DNA of 64,000 nt from Lamellibrachia columna (taxonomy: Eukaryota > Annelida > Polychaeta > Sabellida > Siboglinidae): NCBI GenBank assembly GCA_963662155.1, contig OY759271.1, forward strand, positions 33,512,333 to 33,576,332, in the 5' to 3' direction. Both the position numbers and the translations under genes were made by a program. Of this stretch, positions 28,380 to 42,823 are shown piece after piece (the first letter of the stretch is position 1; each line of letters opens with the position of its first letter). A model generated the notes under the pieces. The model worked only from the letters and a program-made list of their open reading frames with translations, was not told where the DNA came from and made no database searches.

Positions 28380-31300
28380 CACACATATATATTATAATAT
28401 ATAATATAATAATATATTTATAATGTGTGTGTGTGGGGGGGGAGGGTGCGCGCGTTCGTGCATACGTTCGTGCGTGTGTGTGCATGTATGTGATAGTCAT
28501 GTCGCACTTACCGAGAACAACAAGTTTGATGGACAGAATGTTGCGTCCAAACGGATTCTCCAGACTGACAGAGTATTCCCCACAGTCCGTCTTCAACACT
28601 TTACTCATGGTCAGTGACGTCATATTCCGTATGGTCTCCTCGCGGAATCGCCTGGTGTCGGGTAGTTTACCGCCCTTGTACTTCCACGTGACCTGTGGTT
28701 GTGGACTGCCACTGAATGGTATCTCGATGGCGCTGGAACTGCCCGCCTTCAACACCAGCTTCTCCGATTGTTTGTGTTCACCAAAACTTGGTGGAACTGC
28801 AGCAAAAGGCGGCTATTCAGTGCGGTGTAAGCAAAGCATTTAGAGGTAAAGCTCGACTATGTATCATAAGAAGGAAATGTTAAACTAAGGTAAAACAACG
28901 ATGGCACTAACAATATTTTTTCTTAATGTATTCAAGACGAAGGCAATATTTCTCATGATCATATCTGTGACCTTCATATATTTTCTGAAGGAAAGGATAT
29001 ACTGTCTTATCTAATAAAAAAACCATATTCACCCATGTTAGCACCCAAACCATATATTTATCTTCGCTAAAGGACGATGACCTGTGTATTGTAAAAAATA
29101 CACTGTTATTATTTAAATGTTTAATGTCAAACATATACTACCAGTAAAAATATGCAAGGCAAAACCAATAAAAAAAAAACCATTAACGCTATCACTTTTA
29201 CAAGGCAACATATATGCGACATTCAACAATATCATGCACTTGATGACTCAGGTTACCTTCCAATGTGAGTTTCGCAGTGGATGAGAGCTTTTTGAATACA
29301 ACTGAGTATTCTCCGACATCTTCAGAATCAACCTTGTCAATAACAAGTTTGTGAACTTTGCCGACACTTGACATGTTGTATCTGTCACCGCGTCGTAGTT
29401 TCTTGTCACCCTTGTACCACTCGACCTTGAGACCGTCCTTGGACAATTCACACTCGAAGGTCACGGTTACATTGGCTGATGTCGCCTTGATATCCTCCAG
29501 ACCTCGCACTATTCTAATATCCTCAACTGGAAAAAAACAACAACTTTCACAACTTATCAGTTGAATAAAACAATTTCATGTTGACATATTTAGATATTCA
29601 TAGTCATAGTAAATGTGTTCATATTTACTTGCTTCCGTTACGTGTGTGTTTAGCTATTCGTGGGGTTTGCTTGAAACCTAATAAGCTTTTGCTGTCCCAA
29701 TGTTTATAAAAAATAATTCACCCATAACAAAACATAACTTAAACCTTTCTGAATATTCCGTCTTCGCACTTACCATATTTCGTAGGTTTTGATGAACTTG
29801 AAGGCGCTCCTGATCCAGCCTTGTTCTCAGCACTGACACGGAACTCGTAGGAGACGCCCTCTCTCAAGCCGCTCACGTTGTACGACGCGTCACTGATCAC
29901 CTGACCTTTGTTGGCAACCCGCCATTTCATGTCGCCAGCTTCGCGCATCTCCACGATGTAATTTGTGATGGGCGCGCCACCGTCATCGCTTGGCGGAGAC
30001 CATGCCAGAGTAGCCGAATCCTTGGTGATTTCCTCCACTGTCACGTCCGTTGGCTTCCCGGGTTTCTCATAGGGATCTTTCGCAACAAAGGTGCCTGTCG
30101 TTTGAGAAGGCTTGCTGACGCCAGCCTCATTCTCAGCGCACACCCGGAAGTTGTACTCGCTGCCCTCAATGAGGTCATCAAAGGTCATCATGGTCGCTTT
30201 GATTGGCTCACGATTGACCTTGGTCCAGCGGGAGCTGTATCCAGTACATTTCTCGATGTAGTAGCCTCTGATGGGTGATCCGCCATCAAATGCTGGCGGT
30301 TGCCATGTCAGAGTGCAGGACTTCTTCGTCAAGTCATCAATCTGTACGTTCTCAGGTGCACCAGGCGGGTCTAGGAATGACAACCAAGTGATATTAGTAT
30401 GTTGTGTACAACATTAAAAACAAGCAATAGGCCTATCGTATACAATGACAAAACAACAGAGCAAATATTTCCACAATTCCTTCTTGACAAAACCAACATT
30501 TTATTATTATTAGTTATATCTGATTAATTTGTCAAGAAAGAGGTGTCCAAAATCTTAGGTATCAATAATTATTTTGAAAAAATACCCAGTAGCAGCACAA
30601 ACTATTGATGGTATTTTTTAATTATTAATTACATAGGGCACATGATAAAATACCAAGGAGGACAGAGAGAAACATAAAAGATCCGCAAGATATAAACCAC
30701 TGGATTAATAGATGAACTTGACTGATGCCAGGCATGTCTTAATTCTTCTGAAGAAAGACATAGCTAAACAAATAGGATTTTATTAAACGCATTTCATCAT
30801 AGGTCTAATTAAATAGGGTTACTTAATGAAACGTACATCAAATTTTATCAATATGAAGTTTATTTTAAGTGGTACGGCGAACTCGCAACTCACCAAATGG
30901 CAATCTAGCAGTGATTGGTTCCAGAAGACAGACTGGCTCACTCTGTCCAATCGCATTCTCGGCAAACACGCGCACCAAGTACTCCTTGCCTTCGTAGAGT
31001 TGGCTAACTTTGAACTTGAGTGTGTTGCTGTCGGTTTTGCCCGAAGTTGTGAAGGTGCGTCTCTTAGCATCGGCCTTCTCCACAACGTAGCCGGTGATGG
31101 GTGAGTTGCCGTCATTCTCCGGGGCTTGCCACGTCACACAGATGTAGTCTTTGTAGATCTCCACCACCTGCAGGTTGCGTGGTGGCGATGGCTTGTCTGA
31201 AAGAACACGAGTTTACATCTACCTACAAACTATTCCCAAGCGAATTATATATCATGAATTGCACAATGAACCAGCGGATAATTCAGCTGTCATTTAAACA

Positions 31301-31533
31301 TAAATTAGTCAATATAAACCGTCTTACGTAACAACATGAAATGTCACATGTAGATGACTATACGACGCATGAATGTATGCTGTGTTAAATGTAAAAAACT
31401 ACTATTATTGTCAAACTGCAGACAGTTTTAAAGCTTCATTAATATGTTTTAGGCTTTGTCTATGACATTTAAATTTTTTATTTCAATCTACAAAGCATGC
31501 ACACACGAATAGTTGCATATGCATTACACGCAA

Positions 31534-31568
<35 letters not shown>

Positions 31569-32219
31569 CATACACACAATGAACGAAGCTTACCTGTCAC
31601 AGCAACAGTGAATTCAGCGCTATCGCTTCCGACTGTGTTCTCAGCCGTCACCTTGTAATTGCCAGCGTCTTTTGAAGATGTGTTTGTCACAGTCAGTCTT
31701 GAATAGCTTCCGTCACCTTCAATTTTCGCACCGGAGCTGATTTCATTGCCTTCCAGGAACCACCGCACCTCAGGCTTTGGCTCTGCCTTGATGTTCACCA
31801 TAAGAATGAGGGAAGAACCACCCTTCAGTTTCTGCCGTTGGCTCAGTGAAGCGTCGTAGTCAATGACTGGGGCAGCTACAACAAGAACATTCCCGTCTCT
31901 CTATCCCGTAGCTAACGTATGTCTAACACGTTTATTACTTCAGTAATTCTGTGAAATTGTACAATTCTACAGAAGGCTCGTTGATTTGTTTATATTTATG
32001 GGAATTGTATCTATGGTGGTGCAATTTCGCGAACTGAACTGTTTGACTGTTATATAAATTATTGTATAGCGTCAAAAAGAGGTATAATGTATACATGTTG
32101 AATGCGTTAGACATATTAGACCTACATTTTCAAAAAGCTGTAATATCTAGTAGAACATTATGTGCTAAAAATACTGTTGGTATGTTTTAAAAGAAATACT
32201 TAAATCTCACAGATAATAC

Positions 32220-32283
<64 letters not shown>

Positions 32284-35200
32284 TATACACACACTGGATT
32301 TGTTCTCTGCATGTGCAACTGATTATGGATTACTGTAACAATCGAAACACTGTTAACTGTCCTGTCATAACCTGCAAGCCACTACTCTTGAACAGTGAAT
32401 ACTGATGCTTCTGATTATCGTACCGTGTACAGTGAGTTTTCCGTCAGTCTGCACACGCCCGATCTTATTCACAGCCTCGCAACTGTAGCTTCCTGCATCA
32501 GTAAGACTGACGTCTTTGACGACTAGAGATGCCACGTCGTCGAGATAGGACATACTCAGCTTCCTTCCTGCTCGCAACTCCTTGTTGTCTTTGTACCAAG
32601 TGGTGCTGGCGACAGGGTCTCCAGGGCTGATGTCACACTTTAAAGTGACATCTGTCTGGGCTGTCACCACCTGGTCCTGTAGTTCTGCCACCACCTTTGG
32701 TGCAATGCCCACTGCAAAGATGGAATGCACTATGTCTATTTCCACCCAAAATGCATCATAAAACGCAATAGACACAGTTTATAACAACAACAACAACAAC
32801 AACTAGCGTATTTACTACTAACAAGGCGAGCACAACAATTGCTTTTGTAGTATTCACTTATAATCACAAATTAAAATAAAATTATATATTAAATATTATA
32901 ATTTAACTAATTCAATACTGTTAATTAAGTTAATGTCTCCGCATTTAATTCACATACCTATTCTGTTAACTGCCAAATTATAACGCATGAATCTATGTTT
33001 TAAGAAATTATAGTGTGTAAAAAAATCTAACATTGAAACAATGAAGACTTTAATATTAGCTAAATCAAAAACTATTTAAACATTTTGAAAATCATTCTAT
33101 CAAAATTAATAACTTTACCTAAGACTTCCTTGGCCTCTACAGGAGAGGTGGGGTCAGACATCGGTCCAACGCCAGCCTTGTTCTCAGCAGCAACGTGGAA
33201 CTCATACATCTGCTCTGACTTGAGACCTTTCACTGTGTATCTGGTGTCCGTTACATTGGTGTCCGTCGCTCGCTTCCACTTAAAGCCCCCCTCTATGCGA
33301 TATTCCACCACATAGTTAAAGATCTCAGCACCACCGTCATCCTGTGGTGGCTTCCAACTGAGCGAGCAGCTTGTCTTTGTCACTTCGGTGATCTCGGGTA
33401 CGTCCGGTTTGCCCGGTTTGTCTGACAAGGCAATTAATGCTTTGAATAATGCAATTTGTGTACACATATCACATGATTATAATAAAACATCCGTTAACAC
33501 GCACGCACGCACTCACGCACGCACACGTATAACTGCACGTTTGAACCCATTAATTAAATACAACAATAAAGAAGATAGAATGTTCGTTGCAATAGGGATA
33601 GAGTGAGATTTTGGACAACATATATTAAAAAACTTTTGTTTCCTTTTACGGATATTTAACTTTGTTAGATATACGTTATTTCTATGTGAAGCTACTTTGG
33701 CGAATTACACGACAAACTGAACATTCCACCTACTCCATGGATCCTTTGCAAGGACCGGGTTCGACTTTGGTCCAGGTGGACTTTCGCCGACTTTGTTGAG
33801 TGCAATCACGCGGAACTCGTACTGCGTGTCTTCCATCAGTTGCGTCACCTTGAAGGTCGGCTCCGATACCGGCTCTCGCGTCACGCGCATCCAGCGCGCG
33901 CTCGGCACTGTGCAACGCTCAACCAAGTAGCCAGTTACTGGAGTGCCGCCATCTTCTGTCGGTGGTTGCCATGACAACACGCATGACTCCTTCGTGACTT
34001 CCGTTGCTTCTGGAGCTGACGGTGGTCCTGGAGGATCTAGGTCGAGATATAATACACAGTTATATAGTGAACAATTGATAATTATGCATACATTTTGTAA
34101 TAATAAACAAGTTTTGCTGCTTAATATACGACGTCAGGATGATAGCTGCTAATCGATCCAAGTGGAACACTTTGACTGTCTCCTTCGTCTCTAGACGATG
34201 GAATCGATGAGACTAAGTAAGCATGAAATAAAATAACACATTATTCATTAAAATTAAGCAGATATGTTTCAAAATATAAATGAAAGGAAAAGCAAACGTT
34301 GTGTTCTATTTGGGTTCACAAAAATTAATATATTTAAGGAACATCACTGAAACTGTTGAAAATACAAGCATTATAATATCCAGCTATGATTATAACTGCT
34401 ATGATGTTATTATCTCGATACAAATATTCTTCTTCTATTAAATACGAGCTGAAATTATTAGAAAGTAAATAAATATTCACCGAATTTGTTCTTTGGTGTA
34501 ACAGCCTTTGCGAGCTCGACAAATGGTCCAGTTCCAACTTCATTCTCGGCGGCCACTCGGAACATGTACATCTGTCCCTCGGTCAGTCGGGTGACTGTCA
34601 TTTCGACGTCACCAGTCGTGCCCGCGCTCTGCCAGGACCTCTTGCTCGCTTCGCGGTACTCGACCACGTACGCCGTGATGAGACATCCTCCGTTGTCCGA
34701 AGGTGTCTCCCAGCGGACACTGATCATGTCTTCTGTCACCTCCGTCACCTTGAAGTTCTCAGGGGCACCTGGCTTGTCTGCAACACAGATAAATGACAGT
34801 AAAGATATGATTTGGCGTACTCAAACTCAAAGTAACAGGAGGAAGAACACCAAAGTTAGTGTTAAGTCTGTAGGAAATATAACAACATTTCGCCGTAAAC
34901 TAAAAACCCGCCTGTTTAAATGTGCTTATCCTTCATAGCTTCCCAGCGTACAATCAAACTGTTTACAACTGGAACTGCTTATCGATTAAGAACTACTTGT
35001 CATCTTCTGTTTTGGTGCGCTGCCGAGCTTGGGTCTCCCAAGGATTTTAGCACAATAGAAGTGTTTTATATTATATTATATTGTATAAGATTTGACTTGC
35101 CAAAATAATATTCTGAAGTATTAGTACACATCTCACGTATGCTTCAGTCTGAATAAATGGAGGACGAATTATAAATATGTCATGATCAAGATTTAACGAT

Positions 35201-38200
35201 GTGCAATCAGCGGGAAATTAGCAAACTAAATAGTATTTTCAATATTCGCTGCACTTCAATCTGAATGTTTGCTGTTATCAAATGGCCATACGTGATAGAT
35301 TATATAACAGTAAAATTAATGTAATATTTACGCTGCCAAATTGAACAAGTCCTTGACAAGAAGGCATGGAGCAAGCAAACTTGACTACCAGTTCTAGTTG
35401 TCGAAATGCCACAGGTTGACCAAGTAAGCTGACATGGTAAATTAATCAAATGCTCGTACCTGGCTGAAACAAACAGGTCATTAGTATCACATCAAAACAA
35501 TTTTAATGTAAGAAATTAATATATACATATTCACTTACCAAGTACAACGAGCTGAATTCTGAAAATGCTCTCTCCGTATTTGTTTCCAAGCTTCAGTGTA
35601 TAAGGTCCAGCGTCTGACCTCTGAACTTTAGAGATGGTCAGTGAGGTCATGTTCTTGATGGTGTCCTCTTTAAATCTGCGTGAATCTGGCAGGCGGCCGT
35701 CTTTGTACTGCCATTGGGCTGTCGGCTGCGGACTGCCGCCGAACGGGATCTCGATGGCGGCAGACTGGCCGGCGTACAACATCAACTTGTCGGAGAACTT
35801 GTGGGAGCCAAACTCGGGTGGAACTGTAGAGAAACACATAATTTAGACGTAAGCGAAACACACTAGTCATGTGTAGTCAAATGTTGCGAACGAAACATTG
35901 ATACAGTCGTACTAAGCGAAAAACGTTACAATTGACTCTGCTTAACAGAGTCATGGAAAACAGAATCAGCCGTTTAGTGGAATCAAATATACTGGCTGGG
36001 ATTGAATCATTCTCAATTCCCACTGTACTAATATGCGCCACCTAAATGAATGAGCCATTCAATAGAATCAAGTCTATCTGGCCCAAAGCGGAGCGAGAAG
36101 CCAAACGCAATGGAACAACGTTGTGTCTGTCAAACATACCAATCCTTCTTATTAGTTTGACTACAACAAGTAATGTTGCCGGTTTAACTATGAAAGTGAC
36201 GCAGCCTTGTAAATATATGAGTACCCCGTGTTACTGTTAATTTCCACACACTCACTTTCCATGGAGAGCTTAGCGGAAGACGATAGTTTCTGGAAAACAA
36301 CACTGTAATCTCCCACGCAGTCGGCGTCAACCTTGTCAATAACAAGTTTGTGAACTTTGCCGACACTCGACATGTTGTATCTGTCATCGCGTCGTAGTTT
36401 CTTGTCACCCTTGTACCACTCGACCTTGAGACCGTCCTTGGAGAGTTCACACTCGAAGGTCACGGTGACATTGGCTGAGGTCACACTGATGTCCTCCAGA
36501 CCCCGAACAAAGATTATTTCTTCAACTGGAATGAAGGTTTTATTTGTGTTATTAGTAATCTTTGTCACATGCGATACACGTAGGACACACTCCGTACTAA
36601 ACAGTAAATTGCAACTAAAACACTTATTTAATGTAATACACTATTGCCAATGGCATAGCCTGTAAGTATTGCTTTCTATTACCATAAACCTCCTTACCAT
36701 GTCAATATTCAATGGTGGTACAGTGCACTATTTCAAATTTAATAAAAAAAGTCAGGCATCACAAAATTATATTAATTTCCAAACCACTGACAACATTATT
36801 TTTTTATGACTTTTCCTTAACCATTGTTAAGGAGCAGATACACTGCATCGTCAAAATGTTTTGGCTATATGTCAACAAACGTACCGTATTTCGCAGGTTT
36901 TGATGGAACTGACGGCGCTCCTGTTCCAGCCTTGTTCTCAGCACTGACACGGAACTCGTAGGAGACGCCCTCTCTCAAGCCGCTCACGTTGTACGACGCG
37001 TCACTGATCACCTGACCTTTGTTGGCAACCCGCCATTTCATGTCGCCAGCTTCGCGCATCTCCACGATGTAATTTGTGATGGGCGCGCCACCGTCATCGC
37101 TTGGCGGAGACCATGCCAGAGTGGCTGAATCCTTGGTGATTTCCTCCACTTTCACGTCCGTTGGCTTCCCGGGTTTCTCATAGGGATCTTTCGCAACAAA
37201 GGTGCCTGTCGTTTGAGAAGGCTTGCTGACGCCAGCCTCGTTCTCAGCACACACCCGGAAGTTGTACTCGCTGCCCTCGACGAGGTCATCAAAGGTCATC
37301 ATGGTCGCCTTGATTGGCTCACGATTGACCTTAGTCCAGCGGGAGCTGTATCCAGTACATTTCTCGATGTAGTAGCCTCTGATGGGTGATCCGCCATCAA
37401 ATGCAGGCGGTTGCCATGTCAGAGTGCAGGACTTCTTCGTCAAGTCATCAATCTGTACATTCTCAGGCGCATCCGGTGCATCTACAACGGTCATGCACGT
37501 GATGCCAACTGGGTATATATTACCAATACAACATATATCCTAATAACAATGTAACGTAATCGTATTTTGAAATATTTATAATTGTATATACACTAATAAA
37601 TATGAAAACTGAAAAGACATCACTGTCATTGGAACTCAGCAGATTGCTTGGTGTGTAGCAGTTCTGTTTAAATTCCTTTCCAAGAAAATACATACCACTT
37701 TTGTTGAGAAGCTAGCACACTGTTCCGATTTCATAAAAAATCCAAATGTGCTTCATTTAGGATTTTACAGAATGTATAACGGTTTATTACAATAGATATC
37801 TGAGATATGTTTTAGGGCAGAGAGTTTGAAGTCGGGTGATGACTAACACTGCATATTCACAATTTCAATCCACATTAGTTAGATTGTCAACGCATCTGTT
37901 AGTTTTACATATATTCAAATGAATGCCTCTCTTATAAGAATGGTAATATAAAATGAGTGAGACTCACCAAATGGCAATCTAGCAGTGACTGGTTCCAGAA
38001 GACAGACTGGCTCACTCTGACCAATCGCATTCTCGGCAAACACGCGCACCAAGTACTCCTTGCCTTCGTAGAGTTGGCTAACTTTGAACTTGAGTGTGTC
38101 GCTGTCGGTTTTGCCCGAAGTTGTGAAGGTGCGTCTCTTAGCATCGGCCTTCTCCACAACGTAGCCAGTGATGGGTGAGTTGCCGTCATTCTCCGGGGCT

Positions 38201-41200
38201 TGCCACGTCACACAGATGTAGTCTTTGTAGATCTCCACCACCTGCAGGTTGCGTGGTGGTGATGGCTTGTCTGAAATGATGGCAGTTGTATATTTAAAGA
38301 AATGCTCTTTTATGTAGCTTGGTATAGAGTCCTTTGAACTGTTCTAAGTGTTTCACATTTCACAGTGAGTGCTTCACATTTCACCGTTGCTAACTTTCAA
38401 ATTGCAATGAGTGGGTACTGATTTTGCACATGAGACACACAACTGGGCTATTAAGCCCTGTGTGATTACAGACTTTAGAACTCAGACATTAAGAGAACAA
38501 TGTTATATAGTTTTATTATTTAAATTCAAACTTGTGTTGCGTGTATTGCCTTGTGCTTCATATCATAAAGTTACTTGTGGGTCACCTCTCAAACCAGAAC
38601 ATTTATTTATATCTAGGCACACCATTTATAATGAATGGGATAAAATCCACAGTATAAAATACACTATTCCAGCATTAATATGTTCAACATGAAATGACAT
38701 GTCGGCCTCCACAAAAAATGTATTAATAAAACGCCCGTACGAAGTGAAGAAGATTACAATTCAGGTAGGAGCGCGAGAGAGATGGAGACAAGTCACTGAG
38801 AGGGTTAAAACAATGTGTAACGTGGCTCCCGTCTCACAAAGGATTACGGGGAAGACGACACCACTACAACTCACCTTGGATTGCCACGTTGAACGCGGCG
38901 CTGGAAGACCCAACTTTGTTCTCAGCCGTTACTGTGTATTTTCCGGCATTCCTCGTTGAGACGTCCTTCACGGTCAGCCGTGAGAAAGTTCCATCACCCT
39001 CGATTTGGGTGCGCTCGTCGGGTTGGATCTCAACGTCTTCTAAGAACCAGTGTGACTCAGGCTTTGGTTCTCCCGTTATGTTCACCGTAAGGATGAGGGA
39101 AGAACCTCCCTTGAGTCTCAACGGCTCCTTCAGGGATGTGTCATAGTCGATTACAGGTGCAGCTGTTTGGAAAATTGAACATATATATCATATATTATCA
39201 TATGTTGCAGATAAATGTAAAATCGAAAACAATAGAGGATTGACACACTCTGGAAACAAGACTGAACGGATACACAGAAAGGACATGCATAATGTCCTGA
39301 GAGAGGATAAACAATTGATGTAATTTAATTAGATTATTGTAAGTATGCAACATGTCTACGGTATGGATATGTAATTTCATCATGCATGTATATTTCATTT
39401 CAATATATTCGAGAGGACATATTCCGTTAACCAGTACCAACATATTCCTTAAAAAAACATTCACGTTTGATTAATGCTTAACAATATGTGGACCGTACCT
39501 TGTACAACAAGGCTGCAGTCGGTTTCCACGGTGCCAAGTTTGTTAACAGCTTCACAGCGGTAACTGCCGCTGTCGTTCACAGTCGGTTCAGCGATAGTCA
39601 ACAATGCAACATCGTTGACATAAGACATGCTGTATTTCCTGCCCTTGTACAACTCCTTGCTATCCTTGAACCAGTGGACGTCAGCGACAGGATCTCCTGG
39701 CGTGATGTCGCACTTGAGAACGGCCTCACCCGGGGTCTGCATCACGACGTTCTGCAGCGGCTCGACAACCTCTGGTGGACTGCCAACTGCAAGCAATGTC
39801 AAGTCTCATGAGGCATATTAATTTACTCACTTTGATATGGTGAAATGTGTTGCCAATAATGCCAATGATGCTATTTTCAATTCCAGTGGATGTAAGGTTC
39901 GCTCAAATACGACATGCTGTACCCAATGTGAATACGATATCATAAACTATAGTAAAACGCAATTTAATTTGATCTTTGTACGGAACATTTACGTATCCAT
40001 CTGACACGGGTCACACACAGACAACCGTAAAATGTAAATAATAAACGGCATTACACAGTACCAGTTTACACAGCATATCCGACATAATGAATCAGAAAAC
40101 CGATGGCTGACCTATGATTTCCTTGACTGCTACCGGAGATGTAGGCTCTGACGGGGGTCCAACACCGGCCCTGTTCTCAGCGGCAATGCGGAACTCGTAC
40201 TCCCGGTTGGTCTTGAGACCAGTGATGGTGCACTTCGTGTCCGGGTTGTCTTCCTCGGTAGCTCGCGTCCACTTGAAGCCTCCCTCCATGCGGTACTCGA
40301 CCACATAGTTGAAGATCTCAGCACCGCCATCGCTAAGAGGCGGCTTCCAGCTGATGGTGACACTGGTGGCTGTTGTCAATGTAACCTCCGGTGCTTCTGG
40401 TTTTCCGGGTTTATCTGTGGTTGACACAAAGTGATTTGTTTAATATTAAGTAATGTGTGTATACGATAAGTTGTATGCCACAAAAGTACAACTAGCGTAT
40501 CTTTGTTCAGCAGGGTCACCCATACTCTAGCATACACTTGCAACTATATCTTCCCGTCACATCCTTGAACGTATAGTCACATAGACCAACCAATATGTAT
40601 CAGAAGAATGGTAAGTGTTTTCTTTCATAATAATTATAATAACGCATTCCTCCCATTTACACGCGTAGTCTGTATTAATTTTGTCGTTGCCGTACTTGGC
40701 AAGAGATTGACAAAGAGTCAGTCTCACCGCTATCTTGCATTTATAAAATACATTAACAACTCACTTTATTAAGAGCCACACTATCATCGCACATTAAGTG
40801 GATTACAACATACCCCATGGATCCTTTGCAAGGACCGGGTTCGACTTTGGTCCAGGTGGACTTTCGCCGACTTTGTTGAGTGCAATCACGCGGAACTCGT
40901 ACTGCGTGTCCTCCATCAGTTGCGTCACCTTGAAGGTCGGCTCCGACACCGGCTCTCGCGTCACGCGCATCCAGCGCGCACTCGGCACTGTGCAACGCTC
41001 AACCAAGTAACCAGTTACTGGAGTGCCGCCATCCTCTGTCGGCGGTTGCCATGACAACACGCATGACTCCTTCGTGATCTCAGCTGCTTCTGGGGCTGAC
41101 GGTGGTCCTGGTGGATCTTGTGGAGAGAACGAAAATAGTCATAACAAACTTCCTGATGTAATAATTAGTTGAGGTTTATCATACAATTAATAGAAAAGTG

Positions 41201-42092
41201 GAACTGATGGTTTCTTTTGGGAGTGTTGATCTCTGTTAATGAGGGACGATTGCTACCAATGTAAAACGAAAAGTGACAATTGGCATATATAGACATATTA
41301 TATATGTAGGAATAGTAACGAGCTAGTTTAAAAGGATTGAGTCACTCTGTTACTATTACAAATGCCACACATAAAAAGCCCTTACATTAAATATAAACTG
41401 ATACATGAAATATTAGCATCGCCATCGACATTATAATTTTGACCAATAGTATCACCATTACGATCCATGCCATCATCAACATTACCATTCTTATTGTTGA
41501 AGCTTGAAAACTACACTAATAAACCTACCGAATTTGTTCTTTGGTGCAACAGCCTTTGCGAGCTCGACAAATGGTCCGGTTCCAACTTCATTCTCGGCGG
41601 CCACTCGGAACATGTACATCTGTCCCTCGGTCAGTCGGGTGACTGTCATTTCGACGTCACCAGTCGTGCCCGCGCTCTGCCAGGACCTCTTGCTCGTTTC
41701 GCGGTACTCGACCACGTACGCCGTGATGAGACAGCCTCCATTGTCAGAAGGTGTGTCCCAGCGGACACTGATCATGTCCTCTGTCACCTCCGTCACCTTG
41801 AAGTTCTCAGGGGCACCTGGTTTGTCTGTATTAAAAATGAAACAATTAAGGGCACATTTATAATAAATATACATTAAAACAAAGCTTGTTTCAAATGAGT
41901 TACACGACTACTACAATAGTACGTTTAGTGAAATATAAGTGGAAACGAAAATGTGAAGTACAGGATAATGTGCTGTGCAAGAAGAAATGCAATATATATA
42001 TATATATATAATGCAATGAAGACACACACACGCACGCACGCACATCATACATGATACATACACTAACACATATGTATATACCCTTACACACA

Positions 42093-42144
<52 letters not shown>

Positions 42145-42180
42145 CACACACACAATCCCACGCACGCACGCACGAACACA

Positions 42181-42212
<32 letters not shown>

Positions 42213-42752
42213 CACTGACACACGCATATGCGAACACTTAGGTACATACGCATGCGCGCACACACAGAGATGCGTACATACACTATATCTATCAGGAAAT
42301 AGTTTTGTTAACTTATGGGCATCAGTCATTTAGAAGATGCTCGAAGTATATAAAACATATGAATTAGTATTTCACTTACCAAGTACAACGAGCTGAATAC
42401 TGAAAATGCTCTCTCCGTATTTGTTTCCAAGCTTCAATGTATAAGGTCCAGCGTCTGACCTCTGAACTTTAGAGATGGTCAGTGATGTCATGTTCTTGAT
42501 GGTGTCCTCTTTAAATCTGCGTGAGTCTGGCAGGCGGCCGTCTTTGTACTGCCACTGGGCTGTCGGCTGCGGACTGCCGCCGAACGGGATCTCGATGGCG
42601 GCAGACTGGCCGGCGTACAACATCAACTTGTCGGAGAACTTGTGGGAGCCAAACTCGGGTGGAACTGTAGAGAAACACATCATTAACTGTAGAGAGAAAC
42701 AACACCCACATGAGACTTTTCCATGCCTGGATTAACACGACTTTAAATGGCA

Positions 42753-42823
<71 letters not shown>

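Larger units (their letters stand above)
23694..29773 (-). other. Introns of the U5 region
   Basis: Stretches: 23694-24103, 24407-24787, 25076-25523, 25812-26300, 26604-27199, 27506-27921, 28228-28511, 28797-29256 and 29527-29773. Named contents: (TA)n at 24643-24717 and 28310-28378, and a GT/G-rich run at 28421-28500. At 26790-26960 there is a GC-richer patch (CCCCACATGGAGCGTAGC and surroundings) that looks foreign to the AT-rich intron, but I cannot identify it. Confidence 0.6.
30371..36884 (-). other. Introns of the U4 region
   Basis: Stretches: 30371-30893, 31197-31593, 31876-32423, 32712-33118, 33422-33733, 34037-34480, 34778-35538, 35824-36255 and 36526-36884. Named contents: CGCA arrays at 31529-31576 and 33497-33528, (TA)n at 32223-32279, and a possible LINE coding remnant at 34850-34940. 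They do not align by eye with the matching U3 introns, even though the exons do. Confidence 0.6.

Noticed and set aside
34486..35108. + strand frames across U4 Fn1 and its upstream intron as host genes
   Set aside because: They are shadows of the Fn1 exon or short frames in intron sequence. Only the LINE-like tail is worth noting.
42022..42329. Cys/Val/Arg-Ala repeat proteins over the ACGC arrays (also near 7330 and 45240)
   Set aside because: Translations of microsatellite DNA inside introns, with no codon constraint.
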